This document shows, one piece after another, positions 6,272 through 13,708 of a stretch of DNA of 24,374 nt. The position numbers and the translations under genes are program-made. This DNA is from a virus. The notes under the pieces are model-generated. The model saw only the letters and a program-made list of their open reading frames with translations, did no database searches and was not told the origin of the DNA. Numbering within the stretch: the first letter of the stretch is position 1; each line of letters opens with the position of its first letter. The DNA lies in the IMG/VR virus record IMGVR_UViG_3300035698_003879, positions 1 to 24,374 of that record, one strand, 5' to 3'.

Positions 6272-6641
6272 TGATAAAGAAAATGAAGTAAGTGAGGAGG
6301 AGAAGCTCCGGCTTGAGCTGTTTAATCAATCGTTTATTTCGATAATGAAAACTCGTGCTGGCAGACGGTTTGTCTGGGGCATATTGAGTGAGACTGGGTT
6401 CAGTGGCCAGACATTTACGGGCCAGCGTGAGCTTACAGACTTCAATTGTGGAAAGCGTGATGTGGGCATATGGCTTTTCACTCTTACTGATCAATTCTGC
6501 CCGGAAACATTCTCGCTAATGATGCGTGAAGCAAAAGAGGACTTAAACCATGACCACGGAAACAACAACAACAGCGGAAGCGCCAGCGGCGCAGCCGGGA
6601 GCGACTCCATCTCCATCATCTCCGGGAATAGCTCCGATTGA
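6255..6641 (+). CDS. Bbp19-like phage protein (128 aa)
   Basis: Reads from GTG 6255, or GTG 6264, since no ATG is near the front; GGGCGG lies just upstream of 6255. The core FNQSFISIMKTRAGRRFVWGILSETGFSG, then LTDFNCGKRDVGIWLFTLTDQFCP, matches the pattern of the Bbp19-like family ('f...f.t..G..vl..ll...g', then 'FN.G.R.v...l'), found between portal and scaffold in BPP-1-like phages. Function is unproven, presumably head related. The last 30 residues are Asn/Ser/Gly-rich and overlap the scaffold gene by 92 bases in another frame. The start codon choice is uncertain by three codons. Confidence 0.75.
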   Translation: MALVLDDKENEVSEEEKLRLELFNQSFISIMKTRAGRRFVWGILSETGFSGQTFTGQRELTDFNCGKRDVGIWLFTLTDQFCPETFSLMMREAKEDLNHDHGNNNNSGSASGAAGSDSISIISGNSSD

Positions 6642-7341
6642 TGGCGAAACAACTGAGGCCCCTGCTGCCGATAAGGTAGAGGAAGAGGGTGATCTTGTAA
6701 CAGGCAATCCTGATCCAGAAGAAAACACCGATGGTGACGACGCGAAAGAGGGTGAAAATCCTGACGACGAAACCAAAGATGATGACAAAAAAGACGATGA
6801 TGATCCTGATAAAGACAAGGATGACGACGACAAAAAAGACGATGAAGAGCTGAACCTTGAGGACTTAACGACTCCTGATGATATGCCAATACCTGAGCAT
6901 ATTAAAGAGAAGGTATCTGATCTGAGTAAAATCTTTGACGACAAAGAGCTTTCTAAGGCTGAGAAGATGCAAAAGGCCGTGGATCTGCACGTTGAAATGT
7001 TTAAGGATCAAACAACCCAGTTTAATGCGATTAAAAAAGAATGGCGTGATAGCGTACAGAATGACGCTGAGATTGGTGGCAAAAACTTTAAGTCATCCAT
7101 CAAAGACGCTAATGATATAGTGCGAAAGTTTGCTGGTAGCAGTGACAACCTTGAGGAGTTTCAGGGCTGCCTATCATACTTGGGGCTTGGCAATCACCCT
7201 GCGTTTGTGCGTTTCTGCACTAATATTGCAAAGGCTACTCGTGACGATAGTTTCTCGACTGGCGGTGGAGGCACTACTCTTAAAAAGGATCTGGCCACGA
7301 CTATGTATCCAGACATGGTGTCAGAGACTAACAAAACATAG
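6550..7341 (+). CDS. Capsid assembly scaffolding protein
   Basis: Scaffolds line the inside of the growing procapsid and are then lost. This 263-residue protein has a Thr/Ala/Pro-rich start (TTETTTTAEAPAAQPG), an extremely acidic stretch with runs of Asp and Lys (about 60-105), a helical section and a C-terminal module. The module (WRDSVQNDAEIGGKNFKSSI, then ANDIVRKFAG, LGLGNHPAFVRFCTNIAKAT) is typical of podophage scaffolds. ATG 6550 lies inside the Bbp19-like gene with AGAGGACTTAAACC upstream. Position between portal and capsid protein is classic. It ends with MYPDMVSETNKT. A terminator follows. Confidence 0.88.
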   Translation: MTTETTTTAEAPAAQPGATPSPSSPGIAPIDGETTEAPAADKVEEEGDLVTGNPDPEENTDGDDAKEGENPDDETKDDDKKDDDDPDKDKDDDDKKDDEELNLEDLTTPDDMPIPEHIKEKVSDLSKIFDDKELSKAEKMQKAVDLHVEMFKDQTTQFNAIKKEWRDSVQNDAEIGGKNFKSSIKDANDIVRKFAGSSDNLEEFQGCLSYLGLGNHPAFVRFCTNIAKATRDDSFSTGGGGTTLKKDLATTMYPDMVSETNKT

Positions 7342-7360
7342 ATTCCCGTTGCGATCTTGG

Positions 7361-7397
7361 GGGGTGGGGTAATAATAGTTGCGTCACCCCTTTTTTT
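7361..7397 (+). terminator. Rho-independent terminator between scaffold and capsid genes
   Basis: GGGGTG (7361-7366) pairs with CACCCC (7385-7390), or alternatively GGGGT (7366-7370) with ACCCC (7386-7390), followed at once by seven Ts (7391-7397). The loop is 15-18 bases, rather long. It stands in the largest gap of the structural block, so it should either reduce read-through or be bypassed, with capsid genes having their own promoter or processed message. Confidence 0.65.
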
Positions 7398-7453
7398 AAC
7401 GTAATGTGCTTACACCAAGGTACAGCTAAGGTTTTTCTAACTAGGAGGACTCT

Positions 7454-8506
7454 ATGGCTGAACTAAACTCACAGCTCTTTTCGTTAATTGATGCCTCAAA
7501 GCGGCTTGACCCAAATGGTGGTGTAGAGTCTGGCATTGCTGAATTACTGACTCAAACAAATGAATTACTTGTTGATATGCTATGGAAAGAAGGCAACCTG
7601 CCTACTGGCCACCGCTTAACAATGCGTACTTCGCTTCCGTCTGGTACATGGCGCAAGTTCAACCAAGGTGTTGCTTCTACGAAGTCAACCACCGTTCAGG
7701 TTGATGAAGCTTGTGCAATGTATGAGCAAAAAAGTGCAATCGACAAAGACCTTGCGATGCTCAACGGCAACACGGCTCAATTCCGACTTACTGAGAACAT
7801 AGCGCATATGTCTGCCATGAATAACGATATGGCGACTGCTTTATTCTATCAAGATAACTCTCAACCTGAGCGTTTCGTTGGTTTATCACCTCGCTACAAT
7901 TCTCTGTCTGCTGAAAACGGCCAGAATATTTTAAGCGCAGGCGGTTCTCAAACGGATAATACTTCGGTGTGGCTTCTTGGTTGGGGTGATGCTGGTTTAT
8001 ATGGTATCTATCCAAAGGGATCAAAGGCTGGCTTACAGCATACTCCTGTTAAGGATGGTTCTGGTGATGGTTGCTCTGAGTATGATGATGGCACTCAAAC
8101 AAGCGCTACTTTCCGCGCATACGTTGATCGCTATCAGTGGAAATGCGGTATTGCTGTTAAAAACTGGCAATATGGCGTTCGTATCGCTAATATCGACGTT
8201 GGTGATCTTGCCGCCATTACTGGCACGCAAGCAAGCACCGCTGCTACTGAGCTAATTAAGCTTATGAGTCGCTCTATTGATCGTATCCCCGGAACTATGG
8301 GCGTAAAACTTGCGTTCTACATGAACCGGACTGTATTTTCGATGTTGAAGATTCAAGCTCTTGGCAAGTCTAACAATGCACTAAGCATTGAGGATGCGCT
8401 ATTACAGTTTGGTGATACCATCGTAAAATCTAAGCAATTAAACTTTCTCGGTATTCCGATTCGCACATGTGATGCAATTCTGAACACTGAGGCTGTTGTT
8501 AGCTAA
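7454..8506 (+). CDS. Major capsid protein
   Basis: A 350-residue protein that builds the icosahedral shell, presumably of the HK97 fold like other tailed-phage capsids. Typical features are TQTNELLVDMLWKEGNLPTGHRLTMRTSLPSGTWRKFNQGV near residue 33-75, then QFRLTENIAHMSAMNNDMATALFYQDN, and FYMNRTVFSMLKIQALGK and FLGIPIRTCDAILNTE near the end; this is the 'small phage capsid' type seen in BPP-1-like podophages. The ribosome site AGGAGG 7 bases before the ATG is one of the strongest in the window, fitting high expression. It follows the scaffold and precedes the cement protein. No protease or maturation site is evident. Confidence 0.9.
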   Translation: MAELNSQLFSLIDASKRLDPNGGVESGIAELLTQTNELLVDMLWKEGNLPTGHRLTMRTSLPSGTWRKFNQGVASTKSTTVQVDEACAMYEQKSAIDKDLAMLNGNTAQFRLTENIAHMSAMNNDMATALFYQDNSQPERFVGLSPRYNSLSAENGQNILSAGGSQTDNTSVWLLGWGDAGLYGIYPKGSKAGLQHTPVKDGSGDGCSEYDDGTQTSATFRAYVDRYQWKCGIAVKNWQYGVRIANIDVGDLAAITGTQASTAATELIKLMSRSIDRIPGTMGVKLAFYMNRTVFSMLKIQALGKSNNALSIEDALLQFGDTIVKSKQLNFLGIPIRTCDAILNTEAVVS

Positions 8507-8521
8507 TCATAGGAGGCAAAC

Positions 8522-8962
8522 ATGCTATTAGACAAAGAACTACAATTTTCTGATGCGCAGGCAATTACTGCGTCGGCTGCATCAACCAACTATTTAGACC
8601 TCCAGCTTCCGCGTAATATTGGCGTAGGTGAAGAGCTTTACTTAGTGTTTCTCGTAACTGTTGCATTTACTGATTCAGGTAGTGATTCGACAGTAACTCC
8701 GGTGCTGCAAACTGATGACAACACGTCATTTAGCTCTGCAACTGCGGTGCGTACTTATGATGCGCTTCCTGCTTTAACGGCAGTGGGTACTTATCGTTAT
8801 TACAAGCTTGAGCCATTTACGGCAGCGGGCCTGTATGAGCGCTATCTACGCACATACTACACCGTTGCTGGCGGCAACTTAACCACTGGTTCGATCAGCG
8901 CGTTCTTGACCAAGGACATTTCAGCGTTCCAATCGTATCCTGCTGGTTTCAGCATTACTTAA
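8522..8962 (+). CDS. Capsid cement protein, Bbp16 family
   Basis: A 146-residue beta-rich protein. The opening LLDKELQFSDAQAITASAASTNYLDLQLPRNIGVGEELYLVF and the following 'VTPVLQTDDNTSFSSATAVRT' match the Bbp16-type cement protein, which in BPP-1 forms dimers that clamp neighbouring capsid subunits. The C-terminal part (YKLEPFTAAGLYERYLRTYYTVAGG) completes the expected beta sandwich. The ATG at 8522 has AGGAGG 6 bases upstream. It follows the capsid gene by 15 bases, so the two are likely made together in large amounts. The family name is recalled, not searched. Confidence 0.85.
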   Translation: MLLDKELQFSDAQAITASAASTNYLDLQLPRNIGVGEELYLVFLVTVAFTDSGSDSTVTPVLQTDDNTSFSSATAVRTYDALPALTAVGTYRYYKLEPFTAAGLYERYLRTYYTVAGGNLTTGSISAFLTKDISAFQSYPAGFSIT

Positions 8963-8970
8963 TCATAACT

Positions 8971-8994
8971 GGGCGGTGGCTTCGGCTGCCGCCC
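8971..8994 (+). other. Very stable RNA hairpin with TTCG tetraloop
   Basis: GGGCGG (8971-8976) pairs with CCGCCC (8989-8994); the inner TGGC/GCTG adds two wobble and two Watson-Crick pairs closing a C(TTCG)G loop. This gives a 10-pair stem with the most stable tetraloop type. No T-run follows, so it is not a standard terminator. It lies just after the capsid and cement genes and could protect their message from 3' decay (inference). Confidence 0.65.
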
Positions 8995-9011
8995 GCACAC
9001 GCGGAGTGACA

Positions 9012-9404
9012 ATGAAGAAATTTAAAGCCTTATCAAGCGGCACACTTGGAAATCCATATCGTTTAATTGAGAAGGATCAAATTGTTTCTTTGAATGACGA
9101 TGAGGCAAAGGTGTATGCAAACTGCAAGTGGCTTGTTCCACTAGCTGATGCGCAGAAAATCAAACAAAAACCCATTATGTCGCATATGGCAGATGAGTCT
9201 AATCTTCACCCTCACCCGATTTTGCTTAGCTCTGGCCAGCTTGGTGATGATGCTTATAATCGACAAATGGAAAGCATTAAAAAGCGTGAGAATACAGAGG
9301 ACGGTATCGAAATCCCTGTTGACACACAACCTGATGAAGGTAGCGAAGAAGAAACAATTGACGGTGACGTGGCTGATGGTACGGGCGAGCAAGACGTTAT
9401 CTAG
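9012..9404 (+). CDS. Acidic phage structural protein of unknown function (130 aa)
   Basis: The start chosen is ATG 9012 (MKKFKALSSGTLGNPYRLIE), with GCGGAG 5 bases upstream; an earlier ATG-less extension would run through the hairpin at 8971-8994. The N-terminal 45 residues look like a small beta domain (SGTLGNPYRLIEKDQIVSL, then AKVYANCKWLVPL) of the kind found in short phage head proteins. The C-terminal 45 residues are strongly acidic (PDEGSEEETIDGDVADGTG). It sits between the cement protein and the tail tubular protein, where head-completion or decoration proteins occur, but no function is recognised. Confidence 0.7.
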   Translation: MKKFKALSSGTLGNPYRLIEKDQIVSLNDDEAKVYANCKWLVPLADAQKIKQKPIMSHMADESNLHPHPILLSSGQLGDDAYNRQMESIKKRENTEDGIEIPVDTQPDEGSEEETIDGDVADGTGEQDVI

Positions 9405-9436
9405 CCATATTTCTGTCCTCAACTTAGGAGGCAGCT

Positions 9437-10051
9437 TTGCCAGCGTATTCAAAAACCTCATTATGCAATCTCGGCTTGTCAGCGGTGGGCATAAACTCTC
9501 GTATCGGTAATGTTGATACGGAAAAAAGCAATGAAGCTATACAATGCCGCTTGTGGTACGATCATGTTCGCGTCTTAATTCTTGAGGCAAAGCTGTGGCC
9601 GGGTATGGCTGATAAAGAGTTTGAGCTTCAAGCCTTAACCAATCCGTCTACCCAATGGGCCAAGCTTTACAAGTATCCTTCCAATTGCCTGTTTGCCTCA
9701 CACATCATTAATCCAGCATCAAGAACGCCGGGCCGTGGCGGCAAGATACCATTCAAGCCCACACGCCTTTCTGGTGCGTATGGCAAGGGATTATACTGCG
9801 ATCAAGACAATGCTATTTTAGTGGGCAATGAGGACGTTACCGATCCAACACTGTTCACATCAACATTTGCGCAGGCAATGATCATGGGTATAGGCGCTCA
9901 TGTGTCGCCTTCGCTTCGTGTTGATACTGAGGTCATGAAAGCATCGCAAGCCGGGTTCCGTGAGTGGATGATGGAGGCTTCGCAGCAAGTGAATCGTGAG
10001 GCTCAAGAAGATGAAGAGTCAGCCAGTGAATTTGAAACGGTGAGGGCATAG
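9437..10051 (+). CDS. Tail tubular protein A-like protein (T7 gp11-like)
   Basis: Begins with TTG at 9437, five bases after a perfect AGGAGG (9426-9431); no ATG lies nearby. The 204-residue protein opens AYSKTSLCNLGLSAVGIN and continues with NEAIQCRLWYDHVRVLILEAKLWPGM, the usual 'a...l..lG......s....a..c...yd..r...L....w.fa' layout of the podophage ring protein that joins portal to tail nozzle. It then has KLYKYPSNCLFASHI, and a C-terminal helical, acidic tail. The following 900-residue gene, one base after the stop, is the expected partner that continues the tail. Function by family and position. Confidence 0.8.
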   Translation: MPAYSKTSLCNLGLSAVGINSRIGNVDTEKSNEAIQCRLWYDHVRVLILEAKLWPGMADKEFELQALTNPSTQWAKLYKYPSNCLFASHIINPASRTPGRGGKIPFKPTRLSGAYGKGLYCDQDNAILVGNEDVTDPTLFTSTFAQAMIMGIGAHVSPSLRVDTEVMKASQAGFREWMMEASQQVNREAQEDEESASEFETVRA

Positions 10052-10052
10052 C

Positions 10053-12755
10053 ATGGGCCGCCCTTCATTCTATAATCAACCGAGCTTTGCTGCTGGCGAG
10101 ATAGGCCCTCACCTTTATGGCCGCGTTGATCAAGAGCTTTATTATATTGGGCTTCGCACGGCGCGTAATTATGTGATACGTCATTATGGCGGCGCAAGCA
10201 ATCGTGCTGGTGGTTACTTTGTGGGCGAAACAAAAGACTCTTCTAAGGTTTCCCGGCTTCACCGCTTTCAGTTTAATGAAATACAAACATATGTGTTAGA
10301 AATTGGTGATGGCTATATGCGTTTTTGCGCGGATGGTGGTCAGGTTATTGAGTCGGCTGTCAATGTTAGCGCAATAACAAAGGCTGATCCCGGTGTTATT
10401 ACAGCAAATTCTCATGGTTTCAGCAATGGGGATGATGTTTTTATTCAGGGCATAGTTGGAATGACTCAGCTCAACGGGCGCAGCGTGCGTGTTGCAAATG
10501 TCACAACAAACACTTTTGAGATAACTGACTATCAAGGCGCTGATATAGATACTACTGCATATTCTACATATGGTAGTGGTGGATCTGTTTCTCGTATATA
10601 TACTATTACTACACCATGGGCGGCAGATGAGGTATTTGGCCTGCGCTTTGCTGCCAAAAACGATACACTTACAGTATTCCATCCTGATTATTTTCCGCGC
10701 GATATTACGCGAACGGGCAATACAGCTTGGACTGTTGCACTGTTCACTCCTAATGGCGGGCCGTTTCAAGATAAAAACAGTTCTGATGTCACGGTCACTG
10801 TTGATGCGGATACTGGCACGGGCGTTACACTGACTGCATCTGCGGATATATTTTATTCTAGCATGGTGGGTGAGCTATTTTATATTGAGCAGGATCCTTA
10901 TGATGACACTAAGGCTTGGGAGGCCGCTAAATCAATTACTGCTGCCAATATTCGTAGGGCCGGGCCTAACTACTATAAGGCAGCAAATACCGCCACTACC
11001 GGATCATTAAAGCCGGATCACTTGGAGGGTTCGCTTACTGATGGCGACAACGGCGTTGAGTGGGAATATCTACACTCTGGTTTTGGCATTGTTGAAATCA
11101 CAGCATATACTAGTGCGACTGAGGTGACTGTTACTGTTATTAATAGGCTTCCGGGCAATCTGGTAAGCGTCGCTAGCGGCATATGGGCCAAGGCTGCTTG
11201 GTCAGAATCACAAGGATATCCCGTATCTGGCGTATATCATAAGCAGCGTTTTATCGTTGGGGGAACTCCGTTTGCTCCTAACCGCCTATGGTCAAGTGCT
11301 GTTCGTCTGCGGGCGGCCTTTGGTAATAGCAATCCTATTCTTGCTGATGAAGCTTTTACCGTTGATCTTGATACTGTTGAGGTTAATGCTATTCGCCATC
11401 TGGTGGCGCTCAAGCAGTTGATAGCGCTAACCTCTGGATCGCACCAGCTTATTAATGGTGTGGATAATGTTCTGGATGCTACAAGCCCTCCTGTTGCTGA
11501 TGTTCAAGAGAATACGACTTGCAGCATAGTTGAGCCTATCATTATAGGAAATACGGCAATTTATGTTGAGGACACTGGTGATCTGATACGCTCTATGAAG
11601 TATGAGCTTGCTGGTGATGGCTTCGGAGGTATTGATCTAACTGCGCGCAGCCCGCACCTGTTTGAAAACAAAACGATTGTGGATTGGACGTACCAGCGCC
11701 GCCCGCTTCAAGTCGTTTGGGTTGTGCAAGATGATGGCTCGCTTATTGGATTCACTCTTGTTGAAGAGCAAAAGTTTTATGCTTGGCACAGGCATGATAC
11801 TGATGGCACATTTGAAAGCGTTACCTCAATTCGTGAGGGCCGTGAAAATGATGTTTATCAGATATGCAACCGCACTATTGATGGTGTAACGAAGCGATAT
11901 ATTGAGCGCCATGCAAGCCGCCGCAAGCGTGAAAAGGTGCGTGATTACTTCTTTGTTGATTGCGGGCTTTCGTATGATGGGCGCAACACAAGCACGAAAA
12001 CCATAACTGTTAGCGGTGGTGTAACTTGGGCCTATGGCGAGTCGATGACATTAACAGCGTCAGCGTCAACATTTACTGCTGAGGACGTAGGAAATAAGAT
12101 TGTTTTCTGGTACATAAATGACGAGGGTACTAGTATAGCGCTTCGATTTGAAATAACGGCCTATACATCTGGAACCGTGGTAACTGCCGTGGCTACAAAA
12201 AGCGTGCCTACTGCCTATCAAAATGCTGCCCGTACTGACTGGGAGTTTGCCAAAAAAGTATTTTACAACTTTGATCATCTTGAGGGTAAGGATGCCTCTG
12301 TATTTGCTGATGGTAATGTGGTTAATGGCCTGACGTTTACCGATGGCACACTCACAATTCCGGATGCTGCTGCGGTTGTTCACGCTGGGCTTGGCTATAT
12401 ATCGGATCTTGAAACATTAGATCTTGCTGTTCCGGGTGGCGGGTCGAAAGCAAAGGTTACTAATCAACCGAAGCTATTTATTACTGCGCAGGAAACCCGT
12501 GGTATATGGGCCGCAACGGATGCTTTTGAGGATGAGAGCATTAATTTTAACTCTTTGGACTCTAAGTTCATGAAGCTAAAACCCCGCAGTCCTGACATTG
12601 GATATGATTTACCTATTCCTGCGGGTAGCGATTTATATGAAATTACGCTAAACTCACATTGGTCTAGGAAACAACGTGTGTGCTTGCGCCACATTGATCC
12701 TACACCGATAACAATTAATTGCATCACTCCGGAGGTTGTTCTTGGCGAAGGTTAG
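10053..12755 (+). CDS. Large tail/nozzle protein (tail tubular protein B-like, 900 aa)
   Basis: The N-terminus is the clear mark: QPSFAAGEIGPHLYGRVDQELYYIGLRTARNYVIRHYGGASNRAGGYFVGE. This 'F.aGEi.p.lygR.Dl..y..gl...rN....p.GG..nRpG..fV' pattern is shared by large tail proteins of many podophages. Residues about 105-180 (ITKADPGVITANSHGFSNGDDVF, LNGRSVRVANVTTNTFEI) match the beta domain often labelled ubiquitin-E1 FCCH in such proteins, a structural module and not an enzyme. The rest is beta-rich with several GSGG turns. ATG at 10053 follows the previous stop by one base, with GAGGG upstream. It probably forms the lower tail or nozzle. Confidence 0.82.
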   Translation: MGRPSFYNQPSFAAGEIGPHLYGRVDQELYYIGLRTARNYVIRHYGGASNRAGGYFVGETKDSSKVSRLHRFQFNEIQTYVLEIGDGYMRFCADGGQVIESAVNVSAITKADPGVITANSHGFSNGDDVFIQGIVGMTQLNGRSVRVANVTTNTFEITDYQGADIDTTAYSTYGSGGSVSRIYTITTPWAADEVFGLRFAAKNDTLTVFHPDYFPRDITRTGNTAWTVALFTPNGGPFQDKNSSDVTVTVDADTGTGVTLTASADIFYSSMVGELFYIEQDPYDDTKAWEAAKSITAANIRRAGPNYYKAANTATTGSLKPDHLEGSLTDGDNGVEWEYLHSGFGIVEITAYTSATEVTVTVINRLPGNLVSVASGIWAKAAWSESQGYPVSGVYHKQRFIVGGTPFAPNRLWSSAVRLRAAFGNSNPILADEAFTVDLDTVEVNAIRHLVALKQLIALTSGSHQLINGVDNVLDATSPPVADVQENTTCSIVEPIIIGNTAIYVEDTGDLIRSMKYELAGDGFGGIDLTARSPHLFENKTIVDWTYQRRPLQVVWVVQDDGSLIGFTLVEEQKFYAWHRHDTDGTFESVTSIREGRENDVYQICNRTIDGVTKRYIERHASRRKREKVRDYFFVDCGLSYDGRNTSTKTITVSGGVTWAYGESMTLTASASTFTAEDVGNKIVFWYINDEGTSIALRFEITAYTSGTVVTAVATKSVPTAYQNAARTDWEFAKKVFYNFDHLEGKDASVFADGNVVNGLTFTDGTLTIPDAAAVVHAGLGYISDLETLDLAVPGGGSKAKVTNQPKLFITAQETRGIWAATDAFEDESINFNSLDSKFMKLKPRSPDIGYDLPIPAGSDLYEITLNSHWSRKQRVCLRHIDPTPITINCITPEVVLGEG

Positions 12756-13215
12756 TATAATAAAGGCAACGGCTGCTCATGCAGAATACATTGCAAAGAA
12801 TGTTCGTGATGCTGATAAGCAAGAGATATGGGCTATTGCCATGCGTAATCCAGAAGAGGCTATGCTTAATGGCATTGAAATATCAGATAAGTCATTTACT
12901 GGGATGGTTGATGGTGTGCCTGTATGCATGTGGGGTATTGTTGAGCAATCAATCATTGGGCCAGTTGGCACGCCATGGATGATAGCTAGTAATAAGCTTG
13001 ATCAGTACGCAAAACTATTTATCCGGCAGTGCAAAAAACGCGCTCACAAGTATTTTTCTGCTTACGGTCTGCTTGAAAATTACATTGACACTAGAAACAC
13101 AAAGGCAATACAATGGCTCAAATGGCTTGGGTTCTCAGTAGAGGACGTATCTAGCCCATACGGTGCGCTGGGTATGCCTTTTCACCGCTTTACTATGGGG
13201 GCAAAAAATGTGTGA
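12742..13215 (+). CDS. T7 gp13-like (DUF2833) internal virion / GNAT-like protein
   Basis: The start is TTG 12742, six bases after GGAGG (12731-12735); TTG 12736 touches that site and is less likely. The 157 residues have the acetyltransferase-like layout of the T7 gp13 family: IKATAAHAEYIAKNVRDADKQEIWAI at the front, GMVDGVPVCMWGI in the middle, then NTKAIQWLKWLGFSVEDV, which resembles a GNAT C-terminal strand and helix. Whether it acetylates anything is unknown; the T7 protein is needed for virion assembly. It overlaps the tail gene by 14 bases and the next gene by 8, and heads the internal-protein set. Confidence 0.8.
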   Translation: MAKVSIIKATAAHAEYIAKNVRDADKQEIWAIAMRNPEEAMLNGIEISDKSFTGMVDGVPVCMWGIVEQSIIGPVGTPWMIASNKLDQYAKLFIRQCKKRAHKYFSAYGLLENYIDTRNTKAIQWLKWLGFSVEDVSSPYGALGMPFHRFTMGAKNV

Positions 13216-13699
13216 ACCAACGCTTGCAATAGCAGCTATCGCAATGTCTGCGGCTGGCGCGTTTAGTCAGGCTCAAACAGAAAAAGGAAATGCGAAACAA
13301 AGCGCTGCCATTGCTAGAACCAATCAAGAAATTAAAGAAAAGCAGGCAACTGATGCGGTGCGTCGTGGCGCTGAGGGGGCTGGTGACAAGCGGCAAGAGG
13401 CTCGTGAGGCAACCGCTTCATTGAACGCGCGCGCAGGCTCCAGCGGATTCCTAGCTGGCACTGGTACTAATCTTGATCTTGAAGAGCAAAATGCTGGTAT
13501 TGGTGAGCAAAACGCTTTGACTGTATTAAATAATGCTGAGCGCGAGGCTTATGGATACAAGGTGGGGGCTGCTAGTGATGGCCAAGTTGCCGCTGCTTAT
13601 AGCAGTCGTGCAAGAAGTGCCGGAAGAAATGGCTTACTTGCAGTTGGAACAACGCTAGTAAGTGGAGCATCTAGTAACTACGACACGTTATTTAATTAA
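13208..13699 (+). CDS. T7 gp14-like internal virion protein (163 aa)
   Basis: Start ATG 13208, giving MCEPTLAIAAIAMSAAGAFSQ; a longer frame from 13163 overlaps the previous gene deeply and lacks a ribosome site. The Met-Cys start, a short Ala-rich hydrophobic segment (6-19) and then a long Ala/Gln/Lys/Glu helix (QTEKGNAKQSAAIARTNQEIKEKQATDAVRRG) are the hallmark of gp14-type core proteins, which insert in the outer membrane during DNA ejection in T7. The C-terminus (RNGLLAVGTTLVSGASSNYD) has the usual small-residue segment. The ribosome site is weak (GGGG), so coupling to the upstream gene is likely. Confidence 0.78.
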   Translation: MCEPTLAIAAIAMSAAGAFSQAQTEKGNAKQSAAIARTNQEIKEKQATDAVRRGAEGAGDKRQEAREATASLNARAGSSGFLAGTGTNLDLEEQNAGIGEQNALTVLNNAEREAYGYKVGAASDGQVAAAYSSRARSAGRNGLLAVGTTLVSGASSNYDTLFN

Positions 13700-13708
13700 G
13701 AGTAAAGT

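Noticed and set aside
6543-6944. Ser-rich minus-strand frame of 133 codons
   Set aside because: It is the antisense reading of the Asp/Glu/Lys-rich scaffold region; the Ser/Leu runs simply mirror GAT and GAC codons.
7379-7410. TTGCGT - 17 bases - TAATGT as a promoter before the capsid gene
   Set aside because: Both boxes are poor matches and they overlap the terminator stem and T-run.
10368-10600. Ubiquitin-activating enzyme domain in the tail protein
   Set aside because: Only the FCCH-like beta fold is suggested; there is no adenylation site, and this label is a structural match common in phage tails.
12742-13215. An active acetyltransferase
   Set aside because: The fold pattern is GNAT-like, but the acetyl-CoA motif is not clear and the gene is in the internal virion set, so a structural role is more likely.
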